64,000 bases of DNA, from contig CAKMXJ010000037.1 in the NCBI GenBank assembly GCA_928724745.1, positions 248,001 to 312,000 of the forward strand, in the 5' to 3' direction. The notes under the pieces were generated by a model. That model had not been told where the DNA came from. It did not search any database and saw nothing but the letters and a program-made list of their open reading frames with translations. The stretch is from Anthracocystis setariae (Eukaryota; Basidiomycota; Ustilaginomycetes; Ustilaginales; Ustilaginaceae). Positions within the stretch are counted from its first letter, which is position 1, and every line of letters begins with the position of its first letter. Shown here piece by piece: positions 10,558-20,369 of the stretch. Both the position numbers and the translations under genes were made by a program.

Positions 10558-11295
10558 ATGATGGCTAGTCGACCTATGCTTGCGCTCAACCTTGCACGCA
10601 GTGCAGCGCCAGTTTCGCGATTGGGTTTGCAAACCGCCATTCCCAGCGCCTTTGTTGCTCCTAGGACGCTCAACCTTTCGCAAACCGTGCGATTCGCCAG
10701 CTCCACCAACACCACCAGAAGCAACGCCCCCACCACCAAACTCACCCAAGCTCAAAACTTGGACCTCCTCAACCAACAGCGTGCCCAACGTCCCAGCTCC
10801 CCGCACTTCACAATCTACCAACCCCAAATCACCTGGTACCTCTCCATCATCAACCGTATCACCGGAACTGGCCTCTCTGTCCGTAAGTATCCCCCCACCC
10901 CCCACCCCCCATCCCTCTCTCCCATTCCATTCCTACAAACGTATTGCTTACACCACTTCTTCTTTTTCTTCTTCTTCTTCTTCTTCCGCAACCCCGACGG
11001 CATCACAGTGTTGTACGCCTACTTCTCGGCCTACGCGGGCTACCCTCTGCTGGGCGGTGCCGTCGACACCCTCTCCTCCGCCAGTCTCACCGACTTTGTA
11101 GCAACCCTACCCGTATGGTTCAAAACCACCCTGAAAATCCCCCTCGCCCTCGCCTTCTCCTTCCACACCTTCAACGGCTTCCGTCACCTCGCCTGGGACT
11201 GGGGCTACGCCCTAACCCTCAAAGGCGTCTACTCGTCAGCCTACATCGTCATGTCGGCAACCGCCATCTCAACCCTAGCCCTCCTCTTCATCTAA
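10558..11295 (+). CDS. SDH3: Succinate dehydrogenase cytochrome b560 subunit (Sdh3/SdhC), 2 exons
   Basis: Exons 10558-10882 and 11009-11295 give a 203-residue protein. The intron (10883-11008, 126 bp) has a GTAAGT donor and an acceptor after a TTC-rich pyrimidine tract. Splicing joins TGLSV to LLYAYFSAYAG, restoring the SdhC segment after the SIINRITGTG signature (family form S-x-x-HR-x-TG). The heme b region is SFHTFNGFRHLAWDWG, with H161 and H168. About 45 N-terminal residues rich in R, S and A look like a mitochondrial presequence, followed by three predicted membrane segments. The product anchors complex II in the inner membrane and forms part of the ubiquinone site. The intron is a multiple of three and has no stop, so an unspliced mRNA would still read through with 42 extra residues. 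Two ATGs are adjacent at the start; either could be used. Confidence 0.92.
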   Translation: MMASRPMLALNLARSAAPVSRLGLQTAIPSAFVAPRTLNLSQTVRFASSTNTTRSNAPTTKLTQAQNLDLLNQQRAQRPSSPHFTIYQPQITWYLSIINRITGTGLSVRKYPPTPHPPSLSPIPFLQTYCLHHFFFFFFFFFFRNPDGITVLYAYFSAYAGYPLLGGAVDTLSSASLTDFVATLPVWFKTTLKIPLALAFSFHTFNGFRHLAWDWGYALTLKGVYSSAYIVMSATAISTLALLFI

Positions 11296-11485
11296 ACTTT
11301 AATTTCCACTCTCCTCTCCCCAATCACCAATCAATCAATCATTGTCCGCGCTAGTGATCTCAGAATGCAATCCATTGCAACTTTCACAATCTCATGCCGT
11401 CAAAGAACGACACTGGAAAAAAAAAAATTGTGTCGATCCTGTCATCTACCGTACACTGCTGGAGATCTACACCTTTGTCAAGGGC
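11296..11485. other. Convergent 3' region, SDH3 / M16 protease
   Basis: Only 190 bp separate the two stop codons, so the 3' UTRs probably overlap. A short A run lies near 11418-11427. No separate gene is visible. Confidence 0.5.
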
Positions 11486-14400
11486 CTAACGACGTCTATC
11501 ATCGTCACTCTCACTCCCACTGTCACTCTCCTCTTCACTACCACTCTCACTACCACTACCCCGCTCCTCCTCCTCCTCCTCATCATCCTTGCCAAGATCG
11601 ATCTCGACCCTCTCCATCGCATACCCGAGCTGTTCCAACTGACCCTGAATCTCATCCACCTTACTCGCGGGTGCCACCACTGCGACTACACTCGTCTCGG
11701 CCTCAAACAAAGGCAAAATATACTCTCTCAAAGCGCGGCTCACATCCTCCAACGTCACCTCCTGCACCGCCTTGAGCAACAATTTGCCTCGATTCTTGGG
11801 AGCATTCTTGAGCACCTGATCCAAGAAACTCTCCTGCGCCGCACCTGCCACCGTACCCTCCGCCTCGGCGATATTGAAGTGTAACGACGATTTCGCACTT
11901 TCCAGCGTGGTCGCGTCGATCTCCAATGTCAATTCCGCAGTCTCGCCGCATAGCGCGCGGATCACCTTGCGCGCCTCGATAAACGCCTTGGCCGAATCCG
12001 GCGAGCGATACAGCGAGAAATGGATCAACTCGGATTCGGGATTCGAAACGATCGACGCTCCATACGCCAACCCGGCGCCACGGATGTAACGCCACAGGAA
12101 CGACTCCATCGCATTCAAGATGGTGATCGTGGTGATCAAAGCGGGCGCATCCGCGTGCGTGTAACTCGAAATCCCCTTGGTGGTAAAATACGAATAGCTC
12201 GACTCCACCGTCGGCAACGCCGTGATCAATCCCTTCCTCGACGGATCGCGACCGAGTCGCGTCAGCAAATCCTTACTCCACGGCACCGCCAGCGTCTCCT
12301 TGGCCACCCACGACGAATGCGTGAAATTCTTCGCCCAGGCACTCTTGGGCTGGCTCAGCGCAAGCAAATCCCCCGCTACCGAAACCCGCAAGTTCTCCGG
12401 CCGCAACAGCGTCTGTCGAATCCGCTCAAAGTCGGCTACAACCTTTTGCGGATGGCTGTTGAGCTCCTCCTGCAGCTTCGGCATCGTCTCGACCAAGTTC
12501 AGAACGCTGTTGGCCAAATTGGTCGACCGCTTGGAATCATGCGTCAACGATCGGCTCAGCGCAGACGCGATCGCACGTCCATTCCGCTTCTGCTCCGGCA
12601 AACTCTGAATGATCTTGCTAATCCCAACCCGCAGCCTATCGATCGAAAATTCGCTGCCCCACAGCAGGTCGCGCAACCAAGCGATGCCCTTTTCGTAATT
12701 GGCATGTTCCAGCTTAAGCTCAGCGCACACTAGTTCGCCAAATCCACCGCTGCCCAGCGACACATCGTATTCGAGCGTATCCTCGTCAAGCCCTTTGACC
12801 ACCTGTTCGTAGCTGAGCGAGGTAGGCGGCTCGGAAAGCGTGGTAACGGGCAACGAGAAGAGCACCGACAGATACAGCTGCATCTGCGCACGCAGCTCAT
12901 CTGCCAGCTCCGTCGTAGAAAAGATGAGCGAGATCGAGACAAACGCAGATGTGACGTGGTCGAATTGTACAAAGTAAGGCAGCGAGGCCGGATCGGTATC
13001 GACGTGAGCCTGCACCTTTTTGTCGAGCTCGTCGGATGTGACCTGAACAGAGAGTCCGTAAGCTGCAGTCTCGACCTCCTGTTTGTGTACAGGGACGCCG
13101 GCGGGATAAACCTGGGCGGTACCGACGGGAATCCACTTGATGCTGTCGGTGCTGGGGATTTTGAATTGCTGGAGCATCTCATCCGGAATCGGTTTGTCGT
13201 TCTCCTTCTTTGCCTCCTCCAGGAGGTCTTCCAACTTCTTCAACCCTTCCTCGCCTAGCTTCTTGCGCCTCTCCTCCTCAAGTGCCTTTGTGTCCGCCTT
13301 CAGCTTCTCCGACAGCGCCGACGAGGGACGGCCGATGACAACGAGTCGCGGGTTGTCGACAAGGTACTTGTGCAGAAGCTCCGTCCACTGCTCACTCTTC
13401 CATGTGAGCAACTCGTCGTACCGCCTCATATCATCGAGAGCAGTGTGGAGGTCCTCACCGTTCTTGTTGCCGTAGAGGAAATCGGTGATGAGCAGATCAG
13501 CAAACGAATCAGCAGGCTTGGTCTCGAGCTGCGAGAGCACCTTCAACTTGTCGCGCTTGATGACCATATGCATCCTGTCCATATCGATCCCATCCTTGAC
13601 GATCTTGGCGAGCAACTCGATCAGCTGATTGTCGAGCTTGTCGAGCTGCTCCGAGGGGACAGAAGAAAAGTAGGCCGAGACAAGACTGGCGCCAGCCTTG
13701 TCGGTGGATCCGATGTATGCGTCTGTGCAGAGGGGGTCGTCTCGTTCGACGAAGGCCTTTTGGATGGCGGAAACGGGCGAGTCGGTAAGGTAGGTGCTGA
13801 GAACGTTGACAGCTTCACAGGTCAACCAGTCTTGATACTTGGGGCCGACCCAGGAGATTTGAACCTCGCCGACCGATTCGTCCTTTTCGGGGAAGTCGAT
13901 GAAGGCACGGCGGCGTTTTGGGTCGGGCTGCGAGCCCTCAGCGGGGGGATCAGCCGGGTCCAGGCCGGGCTGCTCGGTCTTGCTTCCATCGATAGCGGGT
14001 GGGATGTTGGAGTCGGTCTCCACAAAAGGTCTCTTCCATCCTCGAGGACCGTCGGGCTGGGCATTCCGCTTGTAGACGAGACGCTTTTCGACGGGAGCGA
14101 GCGAGTCGAGAAGATCGGCTCGAGCAAGAGGTCCACATACGACGAGCGCTGCATTGTGAGGAGCATAGTACTGCTGGTGGTAGTCTCGGATCTTGTCAAT
14201 GTTCAGCACTCGCAGAGCCGACATGAGGCCGCCGGTTTCCGAGCGATAGGCCGAAGATGCGGGATAGAGCATGCGCTGAGACTTGAGTTCCATCAGATCC
14301 GCAGGCGAATTTTCGCGTCCCTGCATTTCGCTAAACACCACACCGGCATCCTGGCCCTTGCCGTTGACGTGGTAGACCTCGGTGACGAAACCCTCCTTGG

Positions 14401-15088
14401 TCAGTGTTGGGAAGAAAACATGATCCAAATAGACGGGCAGCATTCTAAGAAATCCATCGGAGCCGGCGGTGGTCAGTGTGTAAGCGGTGTGATCGTTGGC
14501 GGTCCAAGCGTTGGTGCCGCTGGCAAAAGCACGATTCGCCAACGTGTCGAGGACGCCCTTGAACGGATAGAGATCTGATCCGAGGAAGATGAGGTGCTCA
14601 AGTGTATGCGGGACGCCCGAATCTTCAAAGATCTCGGAGGCGAGCGTCATGTAACAGTTGAGCAGCGGCGAGTCGAAATTTGCCCACAGAACGGTGAGAC
14701 CAGTCTCGCGCGACTTCCACTTCTCGACCGACATTCCAGGAGCATAGTCCAGATCGTGGCGAGTGACGAGGTCGAAATTTCCATAGCGGGAGGGGATTGC
14801 ATTGAGCACAGGGGCTGATGGAGACGATCCATCGTTTGGCATGGTGGCGGCGTCGTCGAGTGTCGATGAGATGCTCAAGGTACGCTGAACGGGGCTGCGA
14901 GAGAGGTAGCTTGCAAATGCACCAATAGCCAAAGTCGCAGCAAGGGGCTTGGATGGAACTCGAATGCTGGGCGACGTTCTGAGGGACTCTAAAGATCGTG
15001 AGGCGAGAGGGCGGGAGGCAGTCGTCAAGTTCTTGGAGAGCGAACGCACTGACAAACCTGGAAGCAACGATCGTGCAGCCAAAGGCAT
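11486..15088 (-). CDS. M16-family zinc metalloprotease (C05D11.1 / SPAC3H1.02c / YOL098C type)
   Basis: A single-exon gene of 1200 residues. The open frame extends further upstream, but its first ATG is 15088. The inverted zinc motif HTLEH is at residues 161-165, and GVVFSEMQG supplies the probable third ligand at Glu254. The region around it (FDSPLLNCYMTLASE, SGVPHTLEHLIFLGS, GTNAWTANDHTAYTL) matches the M16 subgroup of large single-chain peptidases related to presequence protease and insulysin. An R/S-rich, acid-poor stretch of ~80 residues at the N-terminus suggests import into mitochondria, but the next Met (in ATMPNDGSS) would give a cytosolic form. The C-terminus is a very acidic Ser/Glu/Asp tail. 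Peptide-degrading activity is inferred from the family; the substrate is unknown. It is convergent with SDH3 and divergent from COX17. Confidence 0.88.
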   Translation of the reverse strand: MPLAARSLLPGLSVRSLSKNLTTASRPLASRSLESLRTSPSIRVPSKPLAATLAIGAFASYLSRSPVQRTLSISSTLDDAATMPNDGSSPSAPVLNAIPSRYGNFDLVTRHDLDYAPGMSVEKWKSRETGLTVLWANFDSPLLNCYMTLASEIFEDSGVPHTLEHLIFLGSDLYPFKGVLDTLANRAFASGTNAWTANDHTAYTLTTAGSDGFLRMLPVYLDHVFFPTLTKEGFVTEVYHVNGKGQDAGVVFSEMQGRENSPADLMELKSQRMLYPASSAYRSETGGLMSALRVLNIDKIRDYHQQYYAPHNAALVVCGPLARADLLDSLAPVEKRLVYKRNAQPDGPRGWKRPFVETDSNIPPAIDGSKTEQPGLDPADPPAEGSQPDPKRRRAFIDFPEKDESVGEVQISWVGPKYQDWLTCEAVNVLSTYLTDSPVSAIQKAFVERDDPLCTDAYIGSTDKAGASLVSAYFSSVPSEQLDKLDNQLIELLAKIVKDGIDMDRMHMVIKRDKLKVLSQLETKPADSFADLLITDFLYGNKNGEDLHTALDDMRRYDELLTWKSEQWTELLHKYLVDNPRLVVIGRPSSALSEKLKADTKALEEERRKKLGEEGLKKLEDLLEEAKKENDKPIPDEMLQQFKIPSTDSIKWIPVGTAQVYPAGVPVHKQEVETAAYGLSVQVTSDELDKKVQAHVDTDPASLPYFVQFDHVTSAFVSISLIFSTTELADELRAQMQLYLSVLFSLPVTTLSEPPTSLSYEQVVKGLDEDTLEYDVSLGSGGFGELVCAELKLEHANYEKGIAWLRDLLWGSEFSIDRLRVGISKIIQSLPEQKRNGRAIASALSRSLTHDSKRSTNLANSVLNLVETMPKLQEELNSHPQKVVADFERIRQTLLRPENLRVSVAGDLLALSQPKSAWAKNFTHSSWVAKETLAVPWSKDLLTRLGRDPSRKGLITALPTVESSYSYFTTKGISSYTHADAPALITTITILNAMESFLWRYIRGAGLAYGASIVSNPESELIHFSLYRSPDSAKAFIEARKVIRALCGETAELTLEIDATTLESAKSSLHFNIAEAEGTVAGAAQESFLDQVLKNAPKNRGKLLLKAVQEVTLEDVSRALREYILPLFEAETSVVAVVAPASKVDEIQGQLEQLGYAMERVEIDLGKDDEEEEEERGSGSESGSEEESDSGSESDDDRRR

Positions 15089-15623
15089 CAACTGGAGTGC
15101 AGGAGGCAGCAATGACCTCTGTCGCGATACTGCTGATGGGTCTATAGCCTTCGACTTGAGCCTATGAAGTGAGCGATGATGGCGAAAAGGTAAGAAAGCG
15201 CAGGGATGTGTTGAAGTGGAACAGCAAAGCAATTCCGACGAGGACCCTCTCGGTGCAGCATTCGGAGGGTCCGCGAAGAATTGGGCAAACGGAAGTGCCG
15301 AAATGGCTGAGTTTACGTGTCGACTTCATCGGGTAAGGATCTGGCTCTACACTTACGATTTGATAATTAATTGCTATTCTGTTAAGGTCCGGCATTCGGG
15401 CATGAAGGAATGCGGGACGGAGTTTAGAGCGCAGGAAACGAAGCATTTCGAGAAGCAAGCATTTGGCCGCCACCGACCACTGCAAAGACGTGATTCCTGC
15501 ATCGTTTGACGATCCGATCTCCTCCACAAGGCTTCTCTCCCATCTTTCGTTGCCATTGCTTCCTTGAGATCATTCATCCTTTGACATCGGTCTCCTTTTC
15601 GAACGCTCCTCGACATCACAACC
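15089..15623. other. Divergent promoter region, M16 protease / COX17
   Basis: These 535 bp separate the start codons of the protease and COX17. No gene or strong core-promoter word is recognised. Both neighbours probably act in mitochondria, so shared regulation is possible but not shown. Confidence 0.5.
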
Positions 15624-15970
15624 ATGTCAGACGCAGCAGCTCCACAAAAGAGCAACAAGTTTGTCACCGAGCTCAACCCTCAGGGCATCAAGCCGTGAGT
15701 ATCATATTTCATAGCAAGCTCCGTCTGCTTCACCAGTATCGCGCACTTGATACTGACATCTACTTGGTGCCCTTGTTCTTACAACCGACAAAATGCGATC
15801 CCACGTATCATTGCAGCTGCTGTGCATGCCCGGAGACCAAGGCGGCAAGGGACGAATGCTTCTTCAAGTTTGGACACAGCGTCGAAGAGCACGGCGAATC
15901 GGCGAGCAAGTGCGAGGAACTCGTCAAGAAGCACCGTGAATGCATGGCCAGCCTCGGATACAAGATCTGA
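15624..15970 (+). CDS. COX17: Cytochrome c oxidase copper chaperone Cox17, 2 exons
   Basis: Exons 15624-15694 and 15817-15970 encode 74 residues. The intron (15695-15816, 122 bp; GTGAGT donor, TTGCAG acceptor) splits the Pro codon of the KPCC copper-binding motif. The spliced product has C25-C26, then a twin CX9C pattern: C28/C38 and C56/C66. Both the length and the ending (CMASLGYKI) fit the family. Cox17 receives Cu(I) in the intermembrane space and passes it to Sco1 and Cox11 for cytochrome oxidase assembly; the twin CX9C fold is made by the Mia40 pathway. Without this splice the first exon ends in a stop within two codons, so splicing is required. Confidence 0.95.
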
Positions 15971-16656
15971 CCTCCTCTACTCTGCCCCACATACGATCGT
16001 CGACACGCACACGCCAGTCTCGTATCAACGTCCACTCAACATAACAGCGTCCTGATCCAGAGCACCACCCTGTTAGTCGCCAAGCTTTTGCTCTGACAGC
16101 AGTCAGGACAGCTCCATGAAAGTCTCTATCACAAATCTTATAGATTTCCTCATCAAAGAGGACGCAGTTCAATGTATCAATAGCCCCGTCACACCACTCT
16201 GTATCGATTCTGTAACAACATCCTCTCAAGATTCCCAAAACCCAGTCGGGCTGCCTGAACGCGTCACTTGGTGTGATTGTCTCCTTTGCCTCAGAATGGG
16301 TTCGTTTCGGTATCCCTTCAGGTAGCAAAACGAGGAGGGATGATGAGTAGTTCGTGGCTATGTGCCGGTCGGTGAGGCGGCAGGTCGCGCGAGTGGCGTG
16401 GATACTGTATGTGCGCGGACGTCGAGAAGGCTGATTATCAATCACAGCGGATTTGCCGAGGCATTGCAGCTCAGCTATCTTATCACGAGTACACTGAACT
16501 GCCGAAATCAAGACTCGATTTCCCTAGATTGGCGTGATTTCGCAACATCCGACTCGGTTCCCACCGATTCGATTTCCTACCTTATGAAACTTGACTCTGC
16601 CTCTCTGACCACGCACCTTCATCAACCTCGCTCCTCTCTCACACGGAGATCTCAGC
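15971..16656. other. Intergenic region
   Basis: About 690 bp between COX17 and the siroheme gene. No protein or RNA gene recognised. The right end is pyrimidine-rich, as expected for a leader. Confidence 0.55.
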
Positions 16657-19140
16657 ATGTCGGGTCACTTCCCGGAGCCACACCCGAATGCCAGCTTGCT
16701 GCTCTCGCACCGACCACCGGCGGGGAAAGTGGTGTTGGTGTTGGGGACTGGAAAGTTGGCTGCTTCCAGGTGCTTTGCTTGCTTGCAAGCCGGGATTAAG
16801 CCTGTAGTGATCAGTATCGCAGCGAATGGTGATGCTGACACTGTAGGAACATCCACTTTGGCTCAGGTCTGTCCTGAAATCCAGTATCGAATCGACAAAT
16901 CTCAAGTGATACATCACTCCATCAACAGCACGTCGTTCTCCACCAAAACGTCGGTTCAGGAAACCTTCAACACCATCCTCGACACATACGACGGAGCATC
17001 AAACGATATCTTTGCTGTCTGCATCACCGACACGCTTCATTCCGGAGACGAACCTCCAGTCTCCACCTCGAAAGCTATCGCCAACGACGATGACGAGCTG
17101 GTCGACACCATCACTCCCATCACGTCCTACAACCGAGCTGAAATCATCACGACGCTCTGTCGCAAGCGCAGGATCCCCATCAACGTAGCAGACAAACCGC
17201 AGCTGTGCGACTTCTCCTTCCCTGCAAACTACCGCTTCCCCTGCACAACCTCCGTCCCCTCACTCTCGTCGCCGTCGGCACCATTGTCATCTTCGCTCCA
17301 GATCGCAGTCACCACCAACGGACGAGGCTGCCGACTCGCAGGCCGAATCCGTCGAGAGATCGTCTCTGCCCTCCCCTCCAACGTCGGTGATGCAGTGGAG
17401 AAGGTCGGCTTGATGCGTGATCTGGCCAAACGTCAAACCGAAGTTGCTTCCTCCACCTCGTCTGCTTCGCCGCTGAAGCGGCTCAAACGCACCAAGTGCG
17501 CCAAGAACGGAACCGCCGAAGTGGAAGAGGAGGATCTCTCATTCGACACCACCCCGTTGAATAGTCCCGTTCCGCAACTCACGCCCAGGAACCCGCTCGA
17601 AAGCGTGGGGGCCAATGTAAAGCTCAAGCAGCTTCAGGCCGAGGAGAAGGAAAAACGGGAACAGGAGGCGCAGGAATCGGAAGAACGCACAAAACGACGC
17701 ATGCGATGGGTCGCACAGATCAGCGAGTACTGGCCCATTGAATATCTAGGCAACCTCGACGAAGCGCAGATGAAAGACGCTTTAAGAGCGCATGACGAAG
17801 AACAAGCGCAATCTACCATTTCACCCGAAGAACCCTCCTCGCGTGGCCGGTCTGTCGGTCCCCGCCATGAGGTGGCGCAAAGAGCGCGTTCGCAGCACTC
17901 GCTCGACATCCGACCACCTCCCACCACATCGAACGCAAAGGGACACATCTACCTGCTCGGATCCGGCCCTGGCCACCCCGGCCTGCTCACCACGCTGGCT
18001 TACCAACTGCTCACCTCGCCATCCACGCATCTTATCCTCAGCGACAAGCTGGTACCGGCGAGCATTCTGAAACTCATACCTTCCAGTACTCCGCTGGAGA
18101 TCGCCAAGAAGTTCCCTGGCAATGCTGAGGGTGCGCAGTCGGAGCTGATCGCCAAGGCGCTCAAGGCGGCGCTCGAGCAGGGCAAGACGGTGGTGCGGCT
18201 CAAGCAGGGCGATCCGTTCGTGTACGGTCGTGGTGGTGAAGAAGTGCTTGCGTTCCGTAAAGCTGGCATCGAGTGTACAGTGGTGCCTGGAATCAGCTCG
18301 TCGATCGCTGCGCCTGCTATGCTCGGTATCCCCGTGACGCAGCGTGGCGCGGCCGACTCGCTCGTCCTGTGCACCGGTGTGGGGAAGGGGGGCAACAAGG
18401 TGAAACTTCCCGGGTACGATCGCGGGCGGACGTTGATCGTGCTGATGGGCGTGGCGAGGTTGCGCGCGGTGGTGGCCACGCTTATAGGTCGAGCGGGCGA
18501 GGGCGCGCATGAAGAGAGTATTGGCGATCGCGACGGGGTTGCCTTCCCAGCGCACACGCCAATTGCGATCATCGAACGAGCGAGTTCGTCCGATCAGCGG
18601 ATGGTGGCTAGCACGCTCGATGGTATTGTGGAAGCGCTGGAGAATAGTGGCGAACAGCGCCCGCCGGGGATGATGGTGATTGGATGGAGCGTGCTTTCGC
18701 TCGAGGGCGACGGTGATGTGTCGGTCCAGGATGATGCGCTCGGTGTGTCTTCGGCGGCGGAGTTGGAGGCGGTGGATAGGGGGAGGGTGGAGAAGTGGTT
18801 GAATGGTCGACGTTGGATTGTGCGCGAGGGACTGGATGCTGCGTACAGGTCGAGTCTGGCGATGTTCCATGCAGCACCCCTTGCGCTCGGTAGTGGTCAT
18901 GTGGGGTTGCCGCATCATTCAGGGTTGGACACAAACACAGACGTAGACGCTGGAGAGAGGTTTGCAAAACGGGATCAGACGGGTTGGGCTCCACCGCGGT
19001 ATTCGGATGGCATCCCATCGGGTGGATGGGTGGTAGGCGAAGCACCCAACGTCCCCGCGCATGACAGCCTCGCATACGAACAGGACAAAACATATGCCGA
19101 GATCCAAGCTCGTCTTCGCTCCCCCAACGCATCATCATAG
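16657..19140 (+). CDS. Siroheme synthase: Met8-like dehydrogenase domain fused to uroporphyrinogen-III C-methyltransferase
   Basis: A single-exon gene of 827 residues. The N-terminal part (~20-270) has a Rossmann-like start (KVVLVLGTGKLAASRC). Later blocks INVADKPQLCDFSFPA and LQIAVTTNGRGCRLAGRIRREI resemble Met8/CysG precorrin-2 dehydrogenase. A charged linker (~270-425) follows. From ~430 comes a SUMT domain: HIYLLGSGPGHPGLL, then RLKQGDPFVYGRGGEE (~515), VVPGISSSIAAPAMLGIP and RGAADSLVLCTG. A C-terminal extension of over 100 residues follows. SUMT methylates uroporphyrinogen III twice to precorrin-2; the Met8-type domain oxidises it and may insert iron, giving siroheme for sulfite and nitrite reductases. 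Baker's yeast uses separate MET1 and MET8 genes. Which Met8 activities remain cannot be told from sequence alone. Confidence 0.9.
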   Translation: MSGHFPEPHPNASLLLSHRPPAGKVVLVLGTGKLAASRCFACLQAGIKPVVISIAANGDADTVGTSTLAQVCPEIQYRIDKSQVIHHSINSTSFSTKTSVQETFNTILDTYDGASNDIFAVCITDTLHSGDEPPVSTSKAIANDDDELVDTITPITSYNRAEIITTLCRKRRIPINVADKPQLCDFSFPANYRFPCTTSVPSLSSPSAPLSSSLQIAVTTNGRGCRLAGRIRREIVSALPSNVGDAVEKVGLMRDLAKRQTEVASSTSSASPLKRLKRTKCAKNGTAEVEEEDLSFDTTPLNSPVPQLTPRNPLESVGANVKLKQLQAEEKEKREQEAQESEERTKRRMRWVAQISEYWPIEYLGNLDEAQMKDALRAHDEEQAQSTISPEEPSSRGRSVGPRHEVAQRARSQHSLDIRPPPTTSNAKGHIYLLGSGPGHPGLLTTLAYQLLTSPSTHLILSDKLVPASILKLIPSSTPLEIAKKFPGNAEGAQSELIAKALKAALEQGKTVVRLKQGDPFVYGRGGEEVLAFRKAGIECTVVPGISSSIAAPAMLGIPVTQRGAADSLVLCTGVGKGGNKVKLPGYDRGRTLIVLMGVARLRAVVATLIGRAGEGAHEESIGDRDGVAFPAHTPIAIIERASSSDQRMVASTLDGIVEALENSGEQRPPGMMVIGWSVLSLEGDGDVSVQDDALGVSSAAELEAVDRGRVEKWLNGRRWIVREGLDAAYRSSLAMFHAAPLALGSGHVGLPHHSGLDTNTDVDAGERFAKRDQTGWAPPRYSDGIPSGGWVVGEAPNVPAHDSLAYEQDKTYAEIQARLRSPNASS

Positions 19141-19208
19141 CTTACGAACGAAATGCATTGCCCAAAACCGCGCCTATCGCTACTGTGAAACAAACGATGA
19201 ATGTGACT

Positions 19209-20369
19209 CTACTTCTCCTTGACCACCATCCTTCCTCTGCCTGCAGCACGGACGAGCTTGACCTTGCTGCTGGACACGCTGACTTTCTCCTTCCTGCCTC
19301 GACTCCAGCTGACTCTCGTCACATCGCCCGCGCTCTCTGCTGATTTGGTGGACGAGAGGGAGAGGTCAGAGGTGGAAGGAATTTTTCGAATTCCGAGCGC
19401 AAGCGCTAGTCTCTTTGTCGTTGGTGGTTTGGACGGAGTTTGGTGTTCGGATGAGGTTGTAGTGGAGATGCTAGATCGGGGGATGGTTGATGCTGTTTGG
19501 GCAGTGGTGAAGGTCGATACGATTGCCTCGAGGGCTTCGACTTTTCGGTTGAGATCGTCGATTCGGTTCTGCCCCTCAACCATCTCGTGCAGGGTGTCGG
19601 CAGTGTATGGCGATCTCTTGAGCATGTTCGCCGACAGAGAGTGTGCGGGGTTGAGCACGTTAGTGGTCCTCAGGTGCACTGGATTGGGAGGGAGTGGACA
19701 GGAGGGCGGAGGTGTGGGTCGAGCAACGCTGGTGTTCCATTCATCGTAACTGCCTCGATTCAGCCTCGGGTGTCGCCGTTGAGGATGGACAAGACCCGAA
19801 CGGACTTCAAGCTCTTCCAACTCCCTCTGCTGAGATTGGAGTGAGAGGGCCAGTTGCAACTGCTCCACTTGACGTCGAAGTGCTTCCACCTCCCATCGAT
19901 CATCCGCCCTTGTCCTTGTGTCTTCCTCCCCCTCGCTATACCCGAGCATAGGGGACCCACCATCGATAATGCTCGCATCGTCCCACGCCGGCTCGAGGAG
20001 CTCCCCACCATCGTTGCGTGTAGTTGAAGAGAGAGGATGGAGGTGTTTGATCGCGCCGTTGGAATCGTGGCGCGGGATGGGCATGGGGAAGTTTGTCGTG
20101 CTTAGACGTCCATAAGGGCGACTTTTGGCGAGCGCATGTACACCGGCGCGCGATAGCTGCACCTTTGGACCGGGCGTTACAACGTCAAGCCCGGGCTCGG
20201 CGAGGTAGCGCAGCTTGGTATGATACTGGTGTGCGGTAATGGGAGAACGGTGCGAGTCGGGAGGAAACCGGGACTGGGTGGGTGAGACGGCGGTAGCAGA
20301 GGTATCGTAGGTTCGAACACTGACACTGTCGAGGTCGTCAGAGAAACTGCGTTCGAGATGCACTGCCAT
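19209..20369 (-). CDS. Uncharacterised coiled-coil protein
   Basis: A single-exon frame of 386 residues whose stop lies 68 bp from the convergent siroheme gene. Most of it is Ser/Pro/Arg-rich and probably disordered. Two helical stretches have heptad character: EVEALRRQVEQLQLALSLQ (~160-190) and IDDLNRKVEALEAIVSTF (~270-290). The C-terminus is basic (KVKLVRAAGRGRMVVKEK). No known domain, signal peptide or membrane segment is visible. Support comes from frame length, the clean ATG and coding-like base use. It could have an additional upstream exon. Function unknown. Confidence 0.6.
   Translation of the reverse strand: MAVHLERSFSDDLDSVSVRTYDTSATAVSPTQSRFPPDSHRSPITAHQYHTKLRYLAEPGLDVVTPGPKVQLSRAGVHALAKSRPYGRLSTTNFPMPIPRHDSNGAIKHLHPLSSTTRNDGGELLEPAWDDASIIDGGSPMLGYSEGEEDTRTRADDRWEVEALRRQVEQLQLALSLQSQQRELEELEVRSGLVHPQRRHPRLNRGSYDEWNTSVARPTPPPSCPLPPNPVHLRTTNVLNPAHSLSANMLKRSPYTADTLHEMVEGQNRIDDLNRKVEALEAIVSTFTTAQTASTIPRSSISTTTSSEHQTPSKPPTTKRLALALGIRKIPSTSDLSLSSTKSAESAGDVTRVSWSRGRKEKVSVSSSKVKLVRAAGRGRMVVKEK

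Noticed and set aside
13840..13890. tRNA-like GATTTGAACCTCGCC stretch
   Set aside because: It lies inside the M16 coding sequence and no cloverleaf with matching acceptor stem can be built around it.
13370..14578. 402-residue plus-strand frame inside the M16 protease gene
   Set aside because: The opposite strand encodes a continuous metalloprotease with zinc motif; this is a shadow.
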